This document shows, in pieces, positions 18,958 through 28,765 of a DNA stretch of 64,000 nucleotides (within the stretch, counting starts at the first letter, position 1; the number at the start of each line of letters is the position of its first letter). The DNA comes from Bacteroides sp. (GTDB taxonomy: Bacteria > Bacteroidota > Bacteroidia > Bacteroidales > Muribaculaceae). The position numbers and the translations under genes are program-made. Below the pieces are notes generated by a model. The model saw nothing but the letters and a program-made list of their open reading frames with translations. It did not search any database and was not told the origin of the DNA. The DNA is taken from the NCBI GenBank assembly GCA_023663525.1, contig JAMPHF010000001.1:127988-191987 (forward strand), read 5' to 3'.

Positions 18958-19084
18958 TTCTGTTAATTAGGTTTAGGGTAATATTAGCTGATTGTAGTAT
19001 GTGTCCATTACATGCCCACGGACAGTTTGTTTTAGTTTGTTAATAATCGTATATAGAAATTAACAAATTAGTGGTTTCGTGCTT

Positions 19085-19116
19085 CAAATATATGACATAT
19101 AAGCAAATTGACCAAA
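19085..19116 (-). promoter_or_regulatory. Promoter of the agmatine operon
   Basis: On the minus strand TTTG (19116-19113) and TATATTTG (19092-19085) are 20 bases apart, matching the Bacteroidetes consensus. The leader to the ATG at 18957 is about 120 bases. The remaining intergenic DNA up to the lipoprotein gene at 19205 is AT-rich with no clear second promoter. Confidence 0.7.
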
Positions 19117-19204
19117 TTAAAAATGTTTAAAATCCAAAATATACAACCTTTTTACATCCCAAAATGTTTTATAATCATAAAGAACACGTAATAATCAACT
19201 GTAT

Positions 19205-19888
19205 ATGAAAAAGTTATCAGGACTTATCGCTTTCATGGCGTTATTGCTCGCAAGTTGCAGTCCGTTCAATCTCGTCACAAGCACGACCTACAACGACGCT
19301 AATCTAAGGGATTACAGTACTTTCAGAATCGTCACGCCTGACGACGGCACATTGCCCCCCGGCATGGAAAAAGTGACGTACTACAATATCGCAGCCGCCA
19401 TACGCGAGCAGATGGTTGAGCGCGGATTCACAGAAGATGCAAATTCCCCGTTGCTCATCAACATAGGTCTGACCGTCAAGAAAGAGATTGCGACCGAACC
19501 GGTGATTCCGCCAGCTCCGCCCGTACAGACACCTCCCCCCCCACCACTTCCTCCTGCCAACCCCGGACCTCACGGACCAATGCCTGCTCCACCACACGTT
19601 TGGGGTCCCTATAACGGAGGTGTCGCACCTTGGTTCATGTATCCGAGAGGATACTATTGGCCGGGGGATTATACAAATGCCCAGGTTATCACAGGCATCT
19701 ACCGCGAAGGTGTACTGACAATGGATATGGTCAATATAAACAAGAAAATACCTCTGTTCTCAGCCTCGGTCGGCACGATCCTCGACAATGGTGATACCCA
19801 GTTCAGAGACCTGCAAGGAATTGCGGAAGCAGTTCAGACACTGTTCTCAGAATTCCCCGTGCCGCTTCTCCCGCAATACAAAAAATAG
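19205..19888 (+). CDS. DUF4136-like lipoprotein
   Basis: A 227-residue predicted lipoprotein: signal peptide with lipobox LLLASC, Cys18 as the lipidated residue, followed by a domain resembling DUF4136 (YNDANLRDYSTFRIV...; AAIREQMVERGF). A Pro-rich linker near residues 99-130 (VIPPAPPVQTPPPPPLPP) interrupts the domain, and the C-terminal part ends VPLLPQYKK. It is expected in the outer or inner membrane facing the periplasm; function unknown. A hairpin terminator follows directly, so it is probably a single-gene transcript. Confidence 0.75.
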   Translation: MKKLSGLIAFMALLLASCSPFNLVTSTTYNDANLRDYSTFRIVTPDDGTLPPGMEKVTYYNIAAAIREQMVERGFTEDANSPLLINIGLTVKKEIATEPVIPPAPPVQTPPPPPLPPANPGPHGPMPAPPHVWGPYNGGVAPWFMYPRGYYWPGDYTNAQVITGIYREGVLTMDMVNINKKIPLFSASVGTILDNGDTQFRDLQGIAEAVQTLFSEFPVPLLPQYKK

Positions 19889-19921
19889 CGACATAAAGCT
19901 CACCGTCATTTCCATCTGACA

Positions 19922-19961
19922 AAAAATGTCCCGATAGACTTCCGACTACCGGGACATTTTT
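19922..19961. terminator. Terminator after the DUF4136-like lipoprotein
   Basis: A 12-base-pair stem AAAAATGTCCCG (19922-19933) with CGGGACATTTTT (19950-19961) ends in T on the plus strand, a good intrinsic terminator for the lipoprotein gene; the A-run on the other side makes it potentially bidirectional. Confidence 0.8.
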
Positions 19962-19984
19962 ATTAAAATTCATGTTTTTTTGCT

Positions 19985-19992
19985 TACCTTTG
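19985..19992 (+). promoter_or_regulatory. Minus-7 box of the purM promoter
   Basis: TACCTTTG matches TAnnTTTG and lies about 60 bases before the purM ATG. A precise TTTG partner at the usual distance is not seen (only a T-run at 19957-19961). Confidence 0.5.
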
Positions 19993-20053
19993 TCAAAAAT
20001 TCATTTAAACCAACCATTAGTCTCATTTGTTGAACTTTCAATTACGTGACATT

Positions 20054-21223
20054 ATGATGAGTGACCAACGCTATAATCTTCGCGGCGTTTCAGCCTCAAA
20101 AGAGGATGTGCACAACGCCATTAAAAACGTAGACAAGGGCATTTTTCCCCACGCATTCTGCAAAATCATCCCCGACATTCTCGGAGGTGATCCGCAGTGG
20201 TGCAACATCATGCATGCCGACGGAGCAGGCACAAAATCGTCGCTCGCATACGCCTATTGGCGCGAGACCGGCGATCTTTCCGTATGGAAAGGAATCGCGC
20301 AGGACGCCCTCGTCATGAATATCGATGACCTTTTATGCGTTGGAGCCACTGACAATATTCTCGTCTCCTCAACCATAGGCCGAAACAAGAATCTCATTCC
20401 CGGTGAAGTCATCTCGGCGATAATCAACGGCACGGAAGAATTGCTCGCAACACTCCGCGAGATGGGTGTGGGCATTTATTCGACCGGTGGCGAGACTGCT
20501 GATGTCGGTGACCTCGTCAGGACGATTATCGTTGACTCGACCGTCACTTGCCGCATGAAGCGTGCAGATGTGATAGACAATGCCAACATCAAGTCCGGCG
20601 ACGTGATTGTCGGACTCGCCTCATTCGGTCAGGCCAAATATGAGGACAGATACAACGGCGGCATGGGCAGCAACGGTCTGACCTCTGCCCGCCATGATGT
20701 CTTTGAGAAATATCTTGCAGTCAAGTATCCCGAGACTTTCGATGCCGGCGTTCCCGAATTTCTCGTCTACTCCGGTTCGAAGAAACTCACCGACGAAGTG
20801 GAAGGCACAGGGCTGACAGCAGGCCAGCTCGTCCTCTCCCCCACCCGCACCTACGCGCCTGTCATCAAGAAGCTCCTCAGCGAGATGCGCGACGAAATTG
20901 ATGGAATGGTCCACTGCACGGGTGGCGCACAGACCAAGGTACTTCACTTTGTGGAGAACAAGCATGTGGTCAAGGACAATCTTTTCCCCGTGCCTCCTCT
21001 GTTTGAGCTCATTCAGAAAGAGAGCGGAACTCCGTGGAGCGAGATGTATAAAGTCTTCAACATGGGTCACCGCATGGAGATTTACGTGCGTCCTGAAGCA
21101 GCAGACAAAGTCATGGAAATCGCTGCCGGATTCGGCATAGAGTCCAGAATTGTCGGGCATGTCGAGGATGCGGAATCCAACAGACTTACAATCAAATCCG
21201 AGGCAGGAGTATTTGAATACTGA
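20054..21223 (+). CDS. purM: Phosphoribosylformylglycinamidine cyclo-ligase
   Basis: PurM (AIR synthetase), 389 residues, which closes the imidazole ring of purines using ATP in the cytoplasm. Family features are HADGAGTKSSLAY, the nucleotide-loop DALVMNIDDLLCVGA, the glycine-rich TGGETADVGDLVRT, GMGSNGLTSARHDV and the C-terminal HCTGGAQTKVLHF and FNMGHRMEIYV blocks. The length matches the longer Bacteroidetes form of PurM. Start: adjacent ATG codons at 20054 and 20057; the first in-frame codon at 20027 is TTG and less likely. No other purine genes are adjacent. Confidence 0.95.
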   Translation: MMSDQRYNLRGVSASKEDVHNAIKNVDKGIFPHAFCKIIPDILGGDPQWCNIMHADGAGTKSSLAYAYWRETGDLSVWKGIAQDALVMNIDDLLCVGATDNILVSSTIGRNKNLIPGEVISAIINGTEELLATLREMGVGIYSTGGETADVGDLVRTIIVDSTVTCRMKRADVIDNANIKSGDVIVGLASFGQAKYEDRYNGGMGSNGLTSARHDVFEKYLAVKYPETFDAGVPEFLVYSGSKKLTDEVEGTGLTAGQLVLSPTRTYAPVIKKLLSEMRDEIDGMVHCTGGAQTKVLHFVENKHVVKDNLFPVPPLFELIQKESGTPWSEMYKVFNMGHRMEIYVRPEAADKVMEIAAGFGIESRIVGHVEDAESNRLTIKSEAGVFEY

Positions 21224-21324
21224 TTCTCCCGTCGGTATGGAGAAATTCTTCTGTCTCATTCAATGATATAACGAGAAGCTGTTGAACGACAGCTTATAAA
21301 TGAACACTAATCGACATATTTATT

Positions 21325-22713
21325 ATGAGTAGAGGATTTCTCCATGCACTCCTTGTATTGCTGTCATATTCTCTTGCATGTTCATGTGGAAGCAACAGCA
21401 CGGCAGGGCATGACGATGGGACAGATTCAGTCGTCCACAAATTACCTGACACGCTGCGCGTGGCCACACTTTACAGTCCGGAGGCATACTTCATATACCG
21501 TGGGCAGGAAATGGGCTATGACTATGAACTCGTCACGGCTCTCGCGGCCGACAAGGATCTGACCCTTAGGATGGAAATTGCCCCGTCGCTTTCGCGTGCA
21601 ATCGAAATGCTCGACTCAGGCTATGTGGATCTCATTGCCTACGAAGTCCCGATTACGGCCGAATACAAGGACAGAGTGGTGCCTTGCGGTCCTGAGAACA
21701 TCACGACGCAGGTTCTTGTGCAGCCCAAAAAGGGAGAGACAGAGCTGATCACCGATGTCACAGACCTCGTCGGGAAAGATGTTTATGTCGAATCCGATTC
21801 TAAATATGAGGCCCGCATCCGCAATCTCAACCAGGAAGTGGGTGGAGGCATCAACATCCACACCGTTGACCGCGATACAATAATTACCGAGGACCTCATC
21901 GCCATGGTCAGCGAAGGCAAAATCCCGCTGACGGTGGTTGACAGCGACATCGCAAGGATCAACAAGACATACTACAACGATCTCGACATCACCCTTCCCT
22001 TGAGTTTTGAACAGCGGTCAAGCTGGGCCGTGGCACCCGACAAGGCTTGGCTTGGGGACAGCATAAACGCTTGGCTCAACAGCGACAAACCCCGCCAGGA
22101 ACAGGCACAGTTGCTGAAACGCTATTTTGAACTGAGCAAGAACGATCCCAACTCCCGGAACTATGCGCTGAACGGAGCCGGGGTTTCGCCCTTCGACCAT
22201 CTTTTCAAACGCTTTGCCGAGGACTATGACTGGGATTGGAAATTGCTTGCCTCTCAGGCATACGTCGAAAGCAAGTTCGACTCCACCGCCGTTTCATGGG
22301 CAGGTGCAAGAGGCATGATGCAAATCATGCCGAAGACAGCCAAAGGTTACGGCGCATCGGCCAAGAGCGTCATGAAAAATGATGTGGCGATTGAAACCGC
22401 ACTCAAATTTCTCAACGACCTTGACCGGCAACTGACACCGTTGGTCCCGGATGAAAAGGAGAGGAAAAAGTTTGTCATCGCGTCCTACAATTCCGGACTC
22501 GGGCATGTCAAAGATGCAATTAACCTCGCCAAGAAATACGGTCTGAATCCACAGAAGTGGGACAACAACGTAGCCAAAGCTATCCTTTGGAAATCAAATC
22601 CGAAATACTACAAAGACCCGGTGGTCAGATTCGGATATTCGAGAGGACGTGAGACGTATGACTATGTCAACCGTGTCTATGCTTTCTACAACAAGGCACG
22701 GACAAAAGCCTGA
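21325..22713 (+). CDS. MltF-like membrane-bound lytic transglycosylase
   Basis: A 462-residue predicted lipoprotein (Cys19 in SLACSCG). Residues about 45-270 form a periplasmic solute-binding domain of family 3 (LRVATLYSPEAYFIYRGQEMG...), and residues about 295-440 an SLT transglycosylase domain: active-site Glu315 in YVESKFD, then ARGMMQIMPKTAKGYG and ASYNSGLGHV. This two-domain order is that of MltF, which cleaves peptidoglycan to anhydromuropeptides and is regulated by its binding domain. It stands between purM and a small lipoprotein gene, both on the same strand with gaps of about 100 and 76 bases. Confidence 0.9.
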   Translation: MSRGFLHALLVLLSYSLACSCGSNSTAGHDDGTDSVVHKLPDTLRVATLYSPEAYFIYRGQEMGYDYELVTALAADKDLTLRMEIAPSLSRAIEMLDSGYVDLIAYEVPITAEYKDRVVPCGPENITTQVLVQPKKGETELITDVTDLVGKDVYVESDSKYEARIRNLNQEVGGGINIHTVDRDTIITEDLIAMVSEGKIPLTVVDSDIARINKTYYNDLDITLPLSFEQRSSWAVAPDKAWLGDSINAWLNSDKPRQEQAQLLKRYFELSKNDPNSRNYALNGAGVSPFDHLFKRFAEDYDWDWKLLASQAYVESKFDSTAVSWAGARGMMQIMPKTAKGYGASAKSVMKNDVAIETALKFLNDLDRQLTPLVPDEKERKKFVIASYNSGLGHVKDAINLAKKYGLNPQKWDNNVAKAILWKSNPKYYKDPVVRFGYSRGRETYDYVNRVYAFYNKARTKA

Positions 22714-22789
22714 CTCCACCCACACATCCAAACAGCAACAGAGATTATAACAATATACATTCTATCACTTTCACTATTTATTTTAAAGA

Positions 22790-23344
22790 ATGAAAAAACG
22801 CTTTTTGCCCGTAGCAATCGTGCTTACACTGTGCGGCTCAATGCTGACAACATCATGTATCGGAAGTTTCGCACTCACCAACAAGCTCCTGACATGGAAC
22901 AAACAGATTGACAATAAATTTGTCAACGAGCTCGTGTTCTTCGTGTTCTGGTTCCCCCTCCCCGTATATGAAGTGGCAGCCCTCGCCGATATATTGGTCA
23001 TCAACTCAATCGAGTTCTGGAGCGGTGACAATCCCGTCACAGCCGGTAAGAAAGTCATCGACGGTCAGGACGGACGATATATCGTCGAATGTGACGGCAA
23101 GGGTTACACAATCACCTCTGAAAATGACAAATCAGTGGTGCGCCTTGACTTCAATGCCGACGACAAGAGCTGGAGTGTGGTACTCCCTTCAGGCGAGAGC
23201 TACGAATTCATGACCTTCATTGATGAGACACATGTCTCCGTGCCGGGAATTGACGGTGTACGCAACGTGGTCGAGCTCTCCGACGACGGACTGATGGCCT
23301 ACCGCGAAATGATGAACAATCAAATGCTCATGGCCGCCAAATAA
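22790..23344 (+). CDS. DUF3332-like lipoprotein
   Basis: A 184-residue protein with an N-terminal signal and lipobox-like TTSC (Cys23), followed by GSFALTNKLLTWNK and NKFVNELVFFVFW, hallmarks of the DUF3332 family. A hydrophobic stretch near residues 48-75 may be a membrane span; the rest is beta-rich and polar. Function is unknown. It is separated from the VanZ-like gene by only nine bases, so the two are probably co-transcribed. Confidence 0.75.
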   Translation: MKKRFLPVAIVLTLCGSMLTTSCIGSFALTNKLLTWNKQIDNKFVNELVFFVFWFPLPVYEVAALADILVINSIEFWSGDNPVTAGKKVIDGQDGRYIVECDGKGYTITSENDKSVVRLDFNADDKSWSVVLPSGESYEFMTFIDETHVSVPGIDGVRNVVELSDDGLMAYREMMNNQMLMAAK

Positions 23345-23353
23345 TAACAACCG

Positions 23354-23755
23354 ATGAAACATCTGCGATGGATTCCACTCCACCAACTGACACTGGCAGT
23401 GGTCATCGTCATACTCTATCTAACCCTCCTTCCCAAACCTTTAGGGGAGGAGGAGTTCCATTTATTTCCCGGAGCTGACAAGGTGGTCCATGCCTGCATG
23501 TTCGGAGGTCTGACACTAACCTACATTTTTGAGCGGATGAGAGGTCACCGTCCGCTGACTCTGAGGCAAGCCCTGCTCGCTGCAACCGTGGTGTCGGCGT
23601 TCGGCATAATCATCGAATTCCTGCAGGACGGCATGAATCTCGGACGCAGTGGCGACATCATGGATGCAATCGCTGACACTGTTGGGGCTTTCGCAGCCGT
23701 GGCAGTGTGCTATTGCTTACATTGGATCGACATCGTAGTAAAGCACCGCCCCTGA
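23354..23755 (+). CDS. VanZ-like small membrane protein
   Basis: A 133-residue membrane protein with about four hydrophobic segments. The family pattern is visible as DKVVHACMFGGLT (D-K-x-x-H), IEFLQDGMNLGRSGDIMD (E-x-x-Q ... R-x-x-D-x-x-D) and a final DTVGAFAAVAV span. VanZ-like proteins are of unclear biochemical role; most are unrelated to glycopeptide resistance, and no other van genes are here. Its last 39 bases overlap the end of the convergent priA gene. Confidence 0.8.
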   Translation: MKHLRWIPLHQLTLAVVIVILYLTLLPKPLGEEEFHLFPGADKVVHACMFGGLTLTYIFERMRGHRPLTLRQALLAATVVSAFGIIIEFLQDGMNLGRSGDIMDAIADTVGAFAAVAVCYCLHWIDIVVKHRP

Positions 23756-26185
23756 GAGCAATTTCCGATTCGTCATCTCTATCCTGACATCGTTGAGGAG
23801 CTTCTTCACCTTTGTAATCGATGCATTGTTCTCAATTTTGAGCATTATGCGACGGATGTAGAGCGACTGAACTCTGGCCACATGCGGCTCGTCGGGACCC
23901 GTCACCCTGTTTCCGAGCAATGCGCGCAGACGAGTGGCATAATCAAAGGAGATGGACGAAACCGCAGCCCTGTCACGGTGTTTGATGTAGATATAAATCA
24001 CACGGACAAACGGCGGATAGTTGTATTGCTGACGCTCGGCAAGCTCATGCTCATAGAATCCTTTATAGTCATGCTGCATCAGGAATGACAGCACAGGATG
24101 AGAGGGATTGTAGGTCTGGACAGCCACGACACCATTGGCGTTACGTCTGCCCGCACGCCCTGCCACCTGCTCAAGCATGTTGAAAGCCCGCTCGGATGAA
24201 CGAAAATCGGGGAAATTGATGACACTGTCGGCGTTGACGACCGCCACAGTACTCACATGGTCAAAATCAAGCCCCTTGGTGACCATCTGGGTCCCGACGA
24301 GAATCTGAGACTTCCCCTTGGAGAAATTCTCTATGATATTCTCGTAACTGTCCTTGCTACGGGTCGTGTCAAGATCCATGCGCACAATCGAAGCATTGCC
24401 GAAAAGAGAATCGACCTCCTCCTCGACACGCTCCGTACCGTAGCCAAGCACTTCAATGCCGGGTTCCTGACATGCAGGACACACCTCCGGCACCGGATAG
24501 GGAGTCGCACAATAGTGGCACACAAGTTTATCCGTGTGGCGATGATAGGTCAGCGACACGTCACAATTATTGCATTTCGGCACATAACCACACAGCTTGC
24601 AACGCGCCACCGGGGCATAGCCGCGACGGTTTATGAACAGGATGGCCTGCTCACCGCGTTGGAGCGATTCATTGACCAGACGCTCTGTCTCAAAGGCAAA
24701 AGTCCCAGTCACAAGCCCTTTCTTCCGGGCATTTGACATATCTATCAGCCGCATTTCCGGCAATTTCATGCCCTCATAGCGCACGGACAGCTCAACGAGT
24801 CCGAATCTACCGCTCTTAGCCTTGTAGTATGTCTCAATGGAGGGAGTGGCACTTCCAAGCAGCGTCTTAGCCCCATGCATTGACGATAATACGATTGCAG
24901 CATCCCTCGCATTGTAGCGCGGAGCCGGATCCTGCTGTTTGTAGGCACTCTCATGCTCCTCATCGACTATGACAAGCCCAAGTGACGCAAAAGGCAGGAA
25001 TACGGATGACCTTGCACCGATGACCACACATGGCTCATTCGACTCAAGCAGCTTTTTCCAGATATCCACCCGCTCGTTATCCGAGAATTTTGAATGGTAG
25101 ATGACAACCTTGTCACCGAAAACGCGCTGAAGCCGCCCGGTCAACTGAGTGGTCAAAGCTATTTCAGGGACAAGATACAGCACCTGCCACCCCTGCTTCA
25201 AGACGTAATCTATCAGATGAATGTAGATTTCGGTCTTTCCGCTTGAAGTCACACCGTGGAGGAGTGTGATGTCAGTGTTCAGCCACGATTTATGGATTGA
25301 GTCAAGGGCTTCGCTCTGCGCCTCGGTCAATGTCGGCAAGCTGCCGGTGACGAGTCCTGAATAGCTGAACCTGTTCACTTCACGAGTGTAAATCTCGACT
25401 ATATTTTTCTTCGCCATGGCTGCAATAACCGTCGTGGTCACTCCCGCGCGTTCAATCAACTCCGTGCGTGTCACCTCATGCAGTTCCTCGCCCTGCCTCA
25501 TGAACGCTGAAAGTTCAATCAATGCAAGGAGAGCCTTCTCCTGCTTTCCTCCACCTCTCACACTGTCGAAAATCCTGTGCAAAGCCTCAGAGTCACCTCT
25601 CGCGGCGGCGAGACGGACATAGACCTCCTTACGTGAACGGTAACGCTCAATGAGATTCTCGGAAATCATCACCGCACCTTTCGCAAGCAATGAATTTGTA
25701 ACCCCGACTATATTTGAGAAGCCGGTTTTACGCCCAATCACATCAATCGGCATCTTCTTTTCCGACCCGAGCAGCAGTTCCATCACTGCAACCTCGCGGG
25801 TGTTGAGCCTGTCGTCCTCACTCTCCTCATAATCCGGAGAAGCCATTATGAAGGTTTCGCTCTCGACCTTCAAGCCCGCAGGCATCGCAGCGCGCATCAC
25901 TTCGCCCGGTGTACATAGATAGTAATCCGCCACCCACTGCCAGAATTTCAACTGCGGATGTCTCACAATCGGACGGTCATCAAGTTTGAAAGCTATATCC
26001 TTGACCTCATAGTTCTCTGGTCCGACATTGCTCATGCCCGTGACTATGCCCGTATAGAATTTCTTACGTCCGAATGGGACAATAACTCTATGTCCCACAG
26101 AAATCTGTCCGGCAAGATCTGCCGGGATTCTATATGTGAAAGAGCCCATTATAGGGACTGGGACAAGGACATCAGCGTATGTCAT
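23717..26185 (-). CDS. priA: Primosomal replication helicase PriA
   Basis: PriA, about 822 residues, a 3'-to-5' DNA helicase that restarts stalled replication forks by loading the primosome. Features in order: N-terminal 3'-DNA-binding domain (PVPIMGSFTYRIP), Walker A GVTSSGKTEI near residue 308, DEEH box in VDEEHESAYKQQDP, the zinc-binding cysteines CKLCGYVPKCNNC and CHYCATPYP...CPAC near 525-570, and helicase motif VTKGLDFDHV with QVAGRAGR. ATG at 26185 (MTYADVLVPV) is chosen; the open frame continues to 26248 but gives an unlike N-terminus. Its 3' end overlaps the VanZ-like gene on the other strand. Confidence 0.95.
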   Translation of the reverse strand: MTYADVLVPVPIMGSFTYRIPADLAGQISVGHRVIVPFGRKKFYTGIVTGMSNVGPENYEVKDIAFKLDDRPIVRHPQLKFWQWVADYYLCTPGEVMRAAMPAGLKVESETFIMASPDYEESEDDRLNTREVAVMELLLGSEKKMPIDVIGRKTGFSNIVGVTNSLLAKGAVMISENLIERYRSRKEVYVRLAAARGDSEALHRIFDSVRGGGKQEKALLALIELSAFMRQGEELHEVTRTELIERAGVTTTVIAAMAKKNIVEIYTREVNRFSYSGLVTGSLPTLTEAQSEALDSIHKSWLNTDITLLHGVTSSGKTEIYIHLIDYVLKQGWQVLYLVPEIALTTQLTGRLQRVFGDKVVIYHSKFSDNERVDIWKKLLESNEPCVVIGARSSVFLPFASLGLVIVDEEHESAYKQQDPAPRYNARDAAIVLSSMHGAKTLLGSATPSIETYYKAKSGRFGLVELSVRYEGMKLPEMRLIDMSNARKKGLVTGTFAFETERLVNESLQRGEQAILFINRRGYAPVARCKLCGYVPKCNNCDVSLTYHRHTDKLVCHYCATPYPVPEVCPACQEPGIEVLGYGTERVEEEVDSLFGNASIVRMDLDTTRSKDSYENIIENFSKGKSQILVGTQMVTKGLDFDHVSTVAVVNADSVINFPDFRSSERAFNMLEQVAGRAGRRNANGVVAVQTYNPSHPVLSFLMQHDYKGFYEHELAERQQYNYPPFVRVIYIYIKHRDRAAVSSISFDYATRLRALLGNRVTGPDEPHVARVQSLYIRRIMLKIENNASITKVKKLLNDVRIEMTNRKLLSGAVLYYDVDPM

Positions 26186-26278
26186 GGCAACCAAAGGGAG
26201 AATGTGAATTTTGATTGTAAAAATACAATAAATCTTTTGAGATGGCAAAGGTTTTGGATTTTATTTGTAACTTTGTGA

Positions 26279-26733
26279 GCGGTAGCAGGACGCTTGTGTC
26301 GCTTGCCGATGGAGTTGATCTTCGGAGCGGCAAGAGGAAAGTCCGGGCAACACAGAGCACCATACTTTCTAACAGTAAGCTGTCGGTGACGGCAGAGTAA
26401 CGTGACAGAAAACAACAGCCGGTCAATCCATCCGTGATTTTCCGGCAATGGTGAAAAGGTGGGGTAAGAGCCCACCGGATGTCGTGGCGACACGACATGC
26501 CGCACGTCTTATGGGTTGCAAGGCCATGTATACCGGCTCGCTGACACACTCGCTATGCCGAGCGTCAGCAATGGGTTGCTCGCTCATCGCCGGGGGGTAG
26601 GCTGCTCGAGTGCCGAAGCAAAGCGAGGCACCGCTTAGATAAATGACACGGGCACTGCGGCAACCTTCAGGACTCGTTTCTGAGAGAAGTCCCGCAGTGA
26701 CATAACCCGGCTTATAGTCCTGCTACCTTTTTC
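26279..26733 (+). ncRNA. rnpB: RNase P RNA (class A)
   Basis: The catalytic RNA of RNase P, which trims tRNA 5' leaders. The closing helix P1 is visible as GGTAGCAGGAC (26281-26291) pairing with GTCCTGCTACC (26717-26727). Universally conserved stretches are present in order: GAGGAAAGTCCGGGC near 26333, CAGAGTAACGTGACAGAAA near 26392, GTGGGGTAAGAGCCCACCG near 26459, and the 3' block ACATAACCCGGCTTATAG near 26700. The spacing and total of about 450 bases fit a bacterial class A RNA with extended peripheral helices. A T-run after P1 (26728-26732) marks the end. A TAACTTTG box at 26268-26275 lies just upstream. Confidence 0.95.
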
Positions 26734-26763
26734 AATTTTCAATTCCTAAGATCCACACCAATC

Positions 26764-27615
26764 ATGAAACCGCTCCACGCCAATTGCATCACCCTAATGC
26801 TTTCAATCCTTTCAACCCTCGGAGTCTATGCCCATGACGGTCATGAGCATGCCCCGGTTGTCAACATCCCGGCTGAGGACATCAATCTCAACACTCCGTG
26901 GAACGGGAAGAAAGTAGCATTTCTTGGAGACTCCATGACCGACCCAAGAAATAAATCGACAAAAAAACGTTACTGGGATTACCTACAGACACTTGCCGGG
27001 ATTGAACCTCACGTCTTTGCGCGCAGCGGCTACCAATGGGACGGCATATACAAGAAAGCCGAGGAAATGAATTCCACCATCGGCGATTCGATTGATGTAA
27101 TCATGATATGGGCCGGTACGAATGATTTCAACCAAAGCAAACCCATCGGTCAATTCTACTCCGAACGCATGGACAGTGTCAACGTCAATGGCAAGATGGA
27201 GCTTCGCAAACACCGGCAGTTGCTGATGAACGATTCGACATTCACCGGCAACATCAACCGCGTGATGTCATATCTCAAGCACAATTATCCTGACAAACAA
27301 ATTATCATCATGACTCCGATTCACCGTGCGTTTGCCAAGTTCAGCGACAAAAACGTGCAACCCGATGAGAATTATGCCAACGGTCAGGGGCTGTATATCG
27401 AAACCTACATCAACACCCTCCGTCAAGCTGCCGACCTGTGGGCAGTCCCGGTCATAGACCTATACACTGACAGCGGACTCTATCCGCTGGAAGAACGTCA
27501 TGACCAATACTTCCATCATGACAAAACTGACCGTCTACATCCCAACGACAACGGTCACTACCGCATAGCCCGCACAATTCAGGCGCGGTTCAACGCCATC
27601 CCACCTACACTTTGA
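26764..27615 (+). CDS. Secreted SGNH/GDSL-family hydrolase
   Basis: A 283-residue protein with an N-terminal signal peptide (hydrophobic residues 8-22, ending VYA). The SGNH blocks are present: block I FLGDSMTDP near 57, block III WAGTNDFNQ near 117, and block V DRLHPNDNGHY near 260 with the catalytic Asp and His. It should be an exported esterase acting on acetylated or acylated glycans; the substrate is not identifiable. A short His-rich run (HDGHEH) follows the signal peptide. It lies directly after rnpB and converges on the acetyltransferase gene. Confidence 0.85.
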   Translation: MKPLHANCITLMLSILSTLGVYAHDGHEHAPVVNIPAEDINLNTPWNGKKVAFLGDSMTDPRNKSTKKRYWDYLQTLAGIEPHVFARSGYQWDGIYKKAEEMNSTIGDSIDVIMIWAGTNDFNQSKPIGQFYSERMDSVNVNGKMELRKHRQLLMNDSTFTGNINRVMSYLKHNYPDKQIIIMTPIHRAFAKFSDKNVQPDENYANGQGLYIETYINTLRQAADLWAVPVIDLYTDSGLYPLEERHDQYFHHDKTDRLHPNDNGHYRIARTIQARFNAIPPTL

Positions 27616-27624
27616 CCGGAAGAC

Positions 27625-28704
27625 TTACAGCTTCGCCACTATCCGGCTGACAGGCTCATTGACAGCACCCATCTGCTGCTTGTAGGGTTCTTCACCACGG
27701 CAAAGGTCAAAGTCTTTCACACCTCTGTCATAACACCACCTCATGATTTCCTTCAGCATCAGGATTCCCGGAGCGTGAGCACGCTGCTCAGTGTCGATGG
27801 CAAGTTTAGGGACAACAATGTAGCCATTTGACATATAAAGAAATGCAAATGCCGATGGCTCACCATTGATTTCAAACACGAAAAGGATTGTCTCGTCAAG
27901 TTCATTGAAGCTCATCGTCTTCATTCCGCCCGCACATTCCCTGCGTGTTTCCACCGCACACATAAACCGACGGAAAATCGTCACTTCACGCTTGCGCCAC
28001 ACGTTTTTGCGCTTGAAAAACAGTCGCCATATCTTCTCCCAATACTCAGTGGATGGAGGATTGTGACGTGTGTACACTTTCAATTCACAGGTCAGATCAC
28101 CGTGAGTGAAATGATTGCTTCGAGTCTTGATGTTGTGACGAAGCTTCTTATTGAGTGATCCATAGTAGCTGTCAAAATCCTCAAACTCCGAGAGGGGGAT
28201 GTGATAGCTTCCACGTTCCGAATAGCGCGCACCGGGGATCGCCTTCAGTGCCCGGGTGAAAGGTGTGGACGGCGGGAGTTCAAACAAGCGCAGTTTCTTC
28301 CCCTTGTAACGTTCTCTCATGAAAGATACGAGTGCGCTGAACACGTCAGAATGTTTCTCATCATTGAAAGGCGACACCACATTGTTGATTCCCGATGTCC
28401 GCCATGATGTCATCTCAACCTTGCCACCGAATTTCGACACCATCAACGGAAGTATGGCCACAGGCTCGCCGTCCTGTCTGACGAGTATATACTCAATCCG
28501 TTTAAGTCCGTATCTGACAGATGCCATACCGGCATAATACCGCTCGACAAACTCATTCCACACGTATGTCTGATAGAAACTGTAGTTGAGACGCGGTAGC
28601 CGCCCCGACGCTATCATATCAAACGCGGTCGAGTCAAACTCTCTCCAAATCTGCTTGAGTGAACTTATGTCAGTAAGGACTTCAAACGTAATCTTTCCTC
28701 CCAT
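27625..28704 (-). CDS. FemAB/BioF2-like GNAT acyltransferase
   Basis: A 359-residue cytoplasmic protein with the double-GNAT layout of FemAB and CelD/BcsL-type proteins. The N-terminal half contains the aromatic-rich YSFYQTYVWNEF and the C-terminal half the acyltransferase segment: YGSLNKKLRHNIKTRSN near 185, GEPSAFAFLYMSNGYIV near 285 and the closing FDLCRGEEPYKQQMG near 340. Such proteins attach amino-acid or acyl groups to cell-wall or polysaccharide precursors; the exact acceptor is unknown. It has no close co-directional partner: the SulP gene upstream is separated by a strong terminator. Confidence 0.75.
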   Translation of the reverse strand: MGGKITFEVLTDISSLKQIWREFDSTAFDMIASGRLPRLNYSFYQTYVWNEFVERYYAGMASVRYGLKRIEYILVRQDGEPVAILPLMVSKFGGKVEMTSWRTSGINNVVSPFNDEKHSDVFSALVSFMRERYKGKKLRLFELPPSTPFTRALKAIPGARYSERGSYHIPLSEFEDFDSYYGSLNKKLRHNIKTRSNHFTHGDLTCELKVYTRHNPPSTEYWEKIWRLFFKRKNVWRKREVTIFRRFMCAVETRRECAGGMKTMSFNELDETILFVFEINGEPSAFAFLYMSNGYIVVPKLAIDTEQRAHAPGILMLKEIMRWCYDRGVKDFDLCRGEEPYKQQMGAVNEPVSRIVAKL

Positions 28705-28765
28705 ATAGGTATCAGAATAAATTTATTACGCAAATTTACATCAAAACGCCCAAAATACAAAATAT

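Noticed and set aside
21276..21295. Hairpin AAGCTGT/ACAGCTT between purM and mltF
   Set aside because: The stem is seven base pairs with no T-run; it is too weak to call a terminator.
23354..23755. Glycopeptide-resistance gene suggested by the VanZ family name
   Set aside because: No vanA/H/X-type genes are present, and most VanZ-like proteins have no link to resistance.
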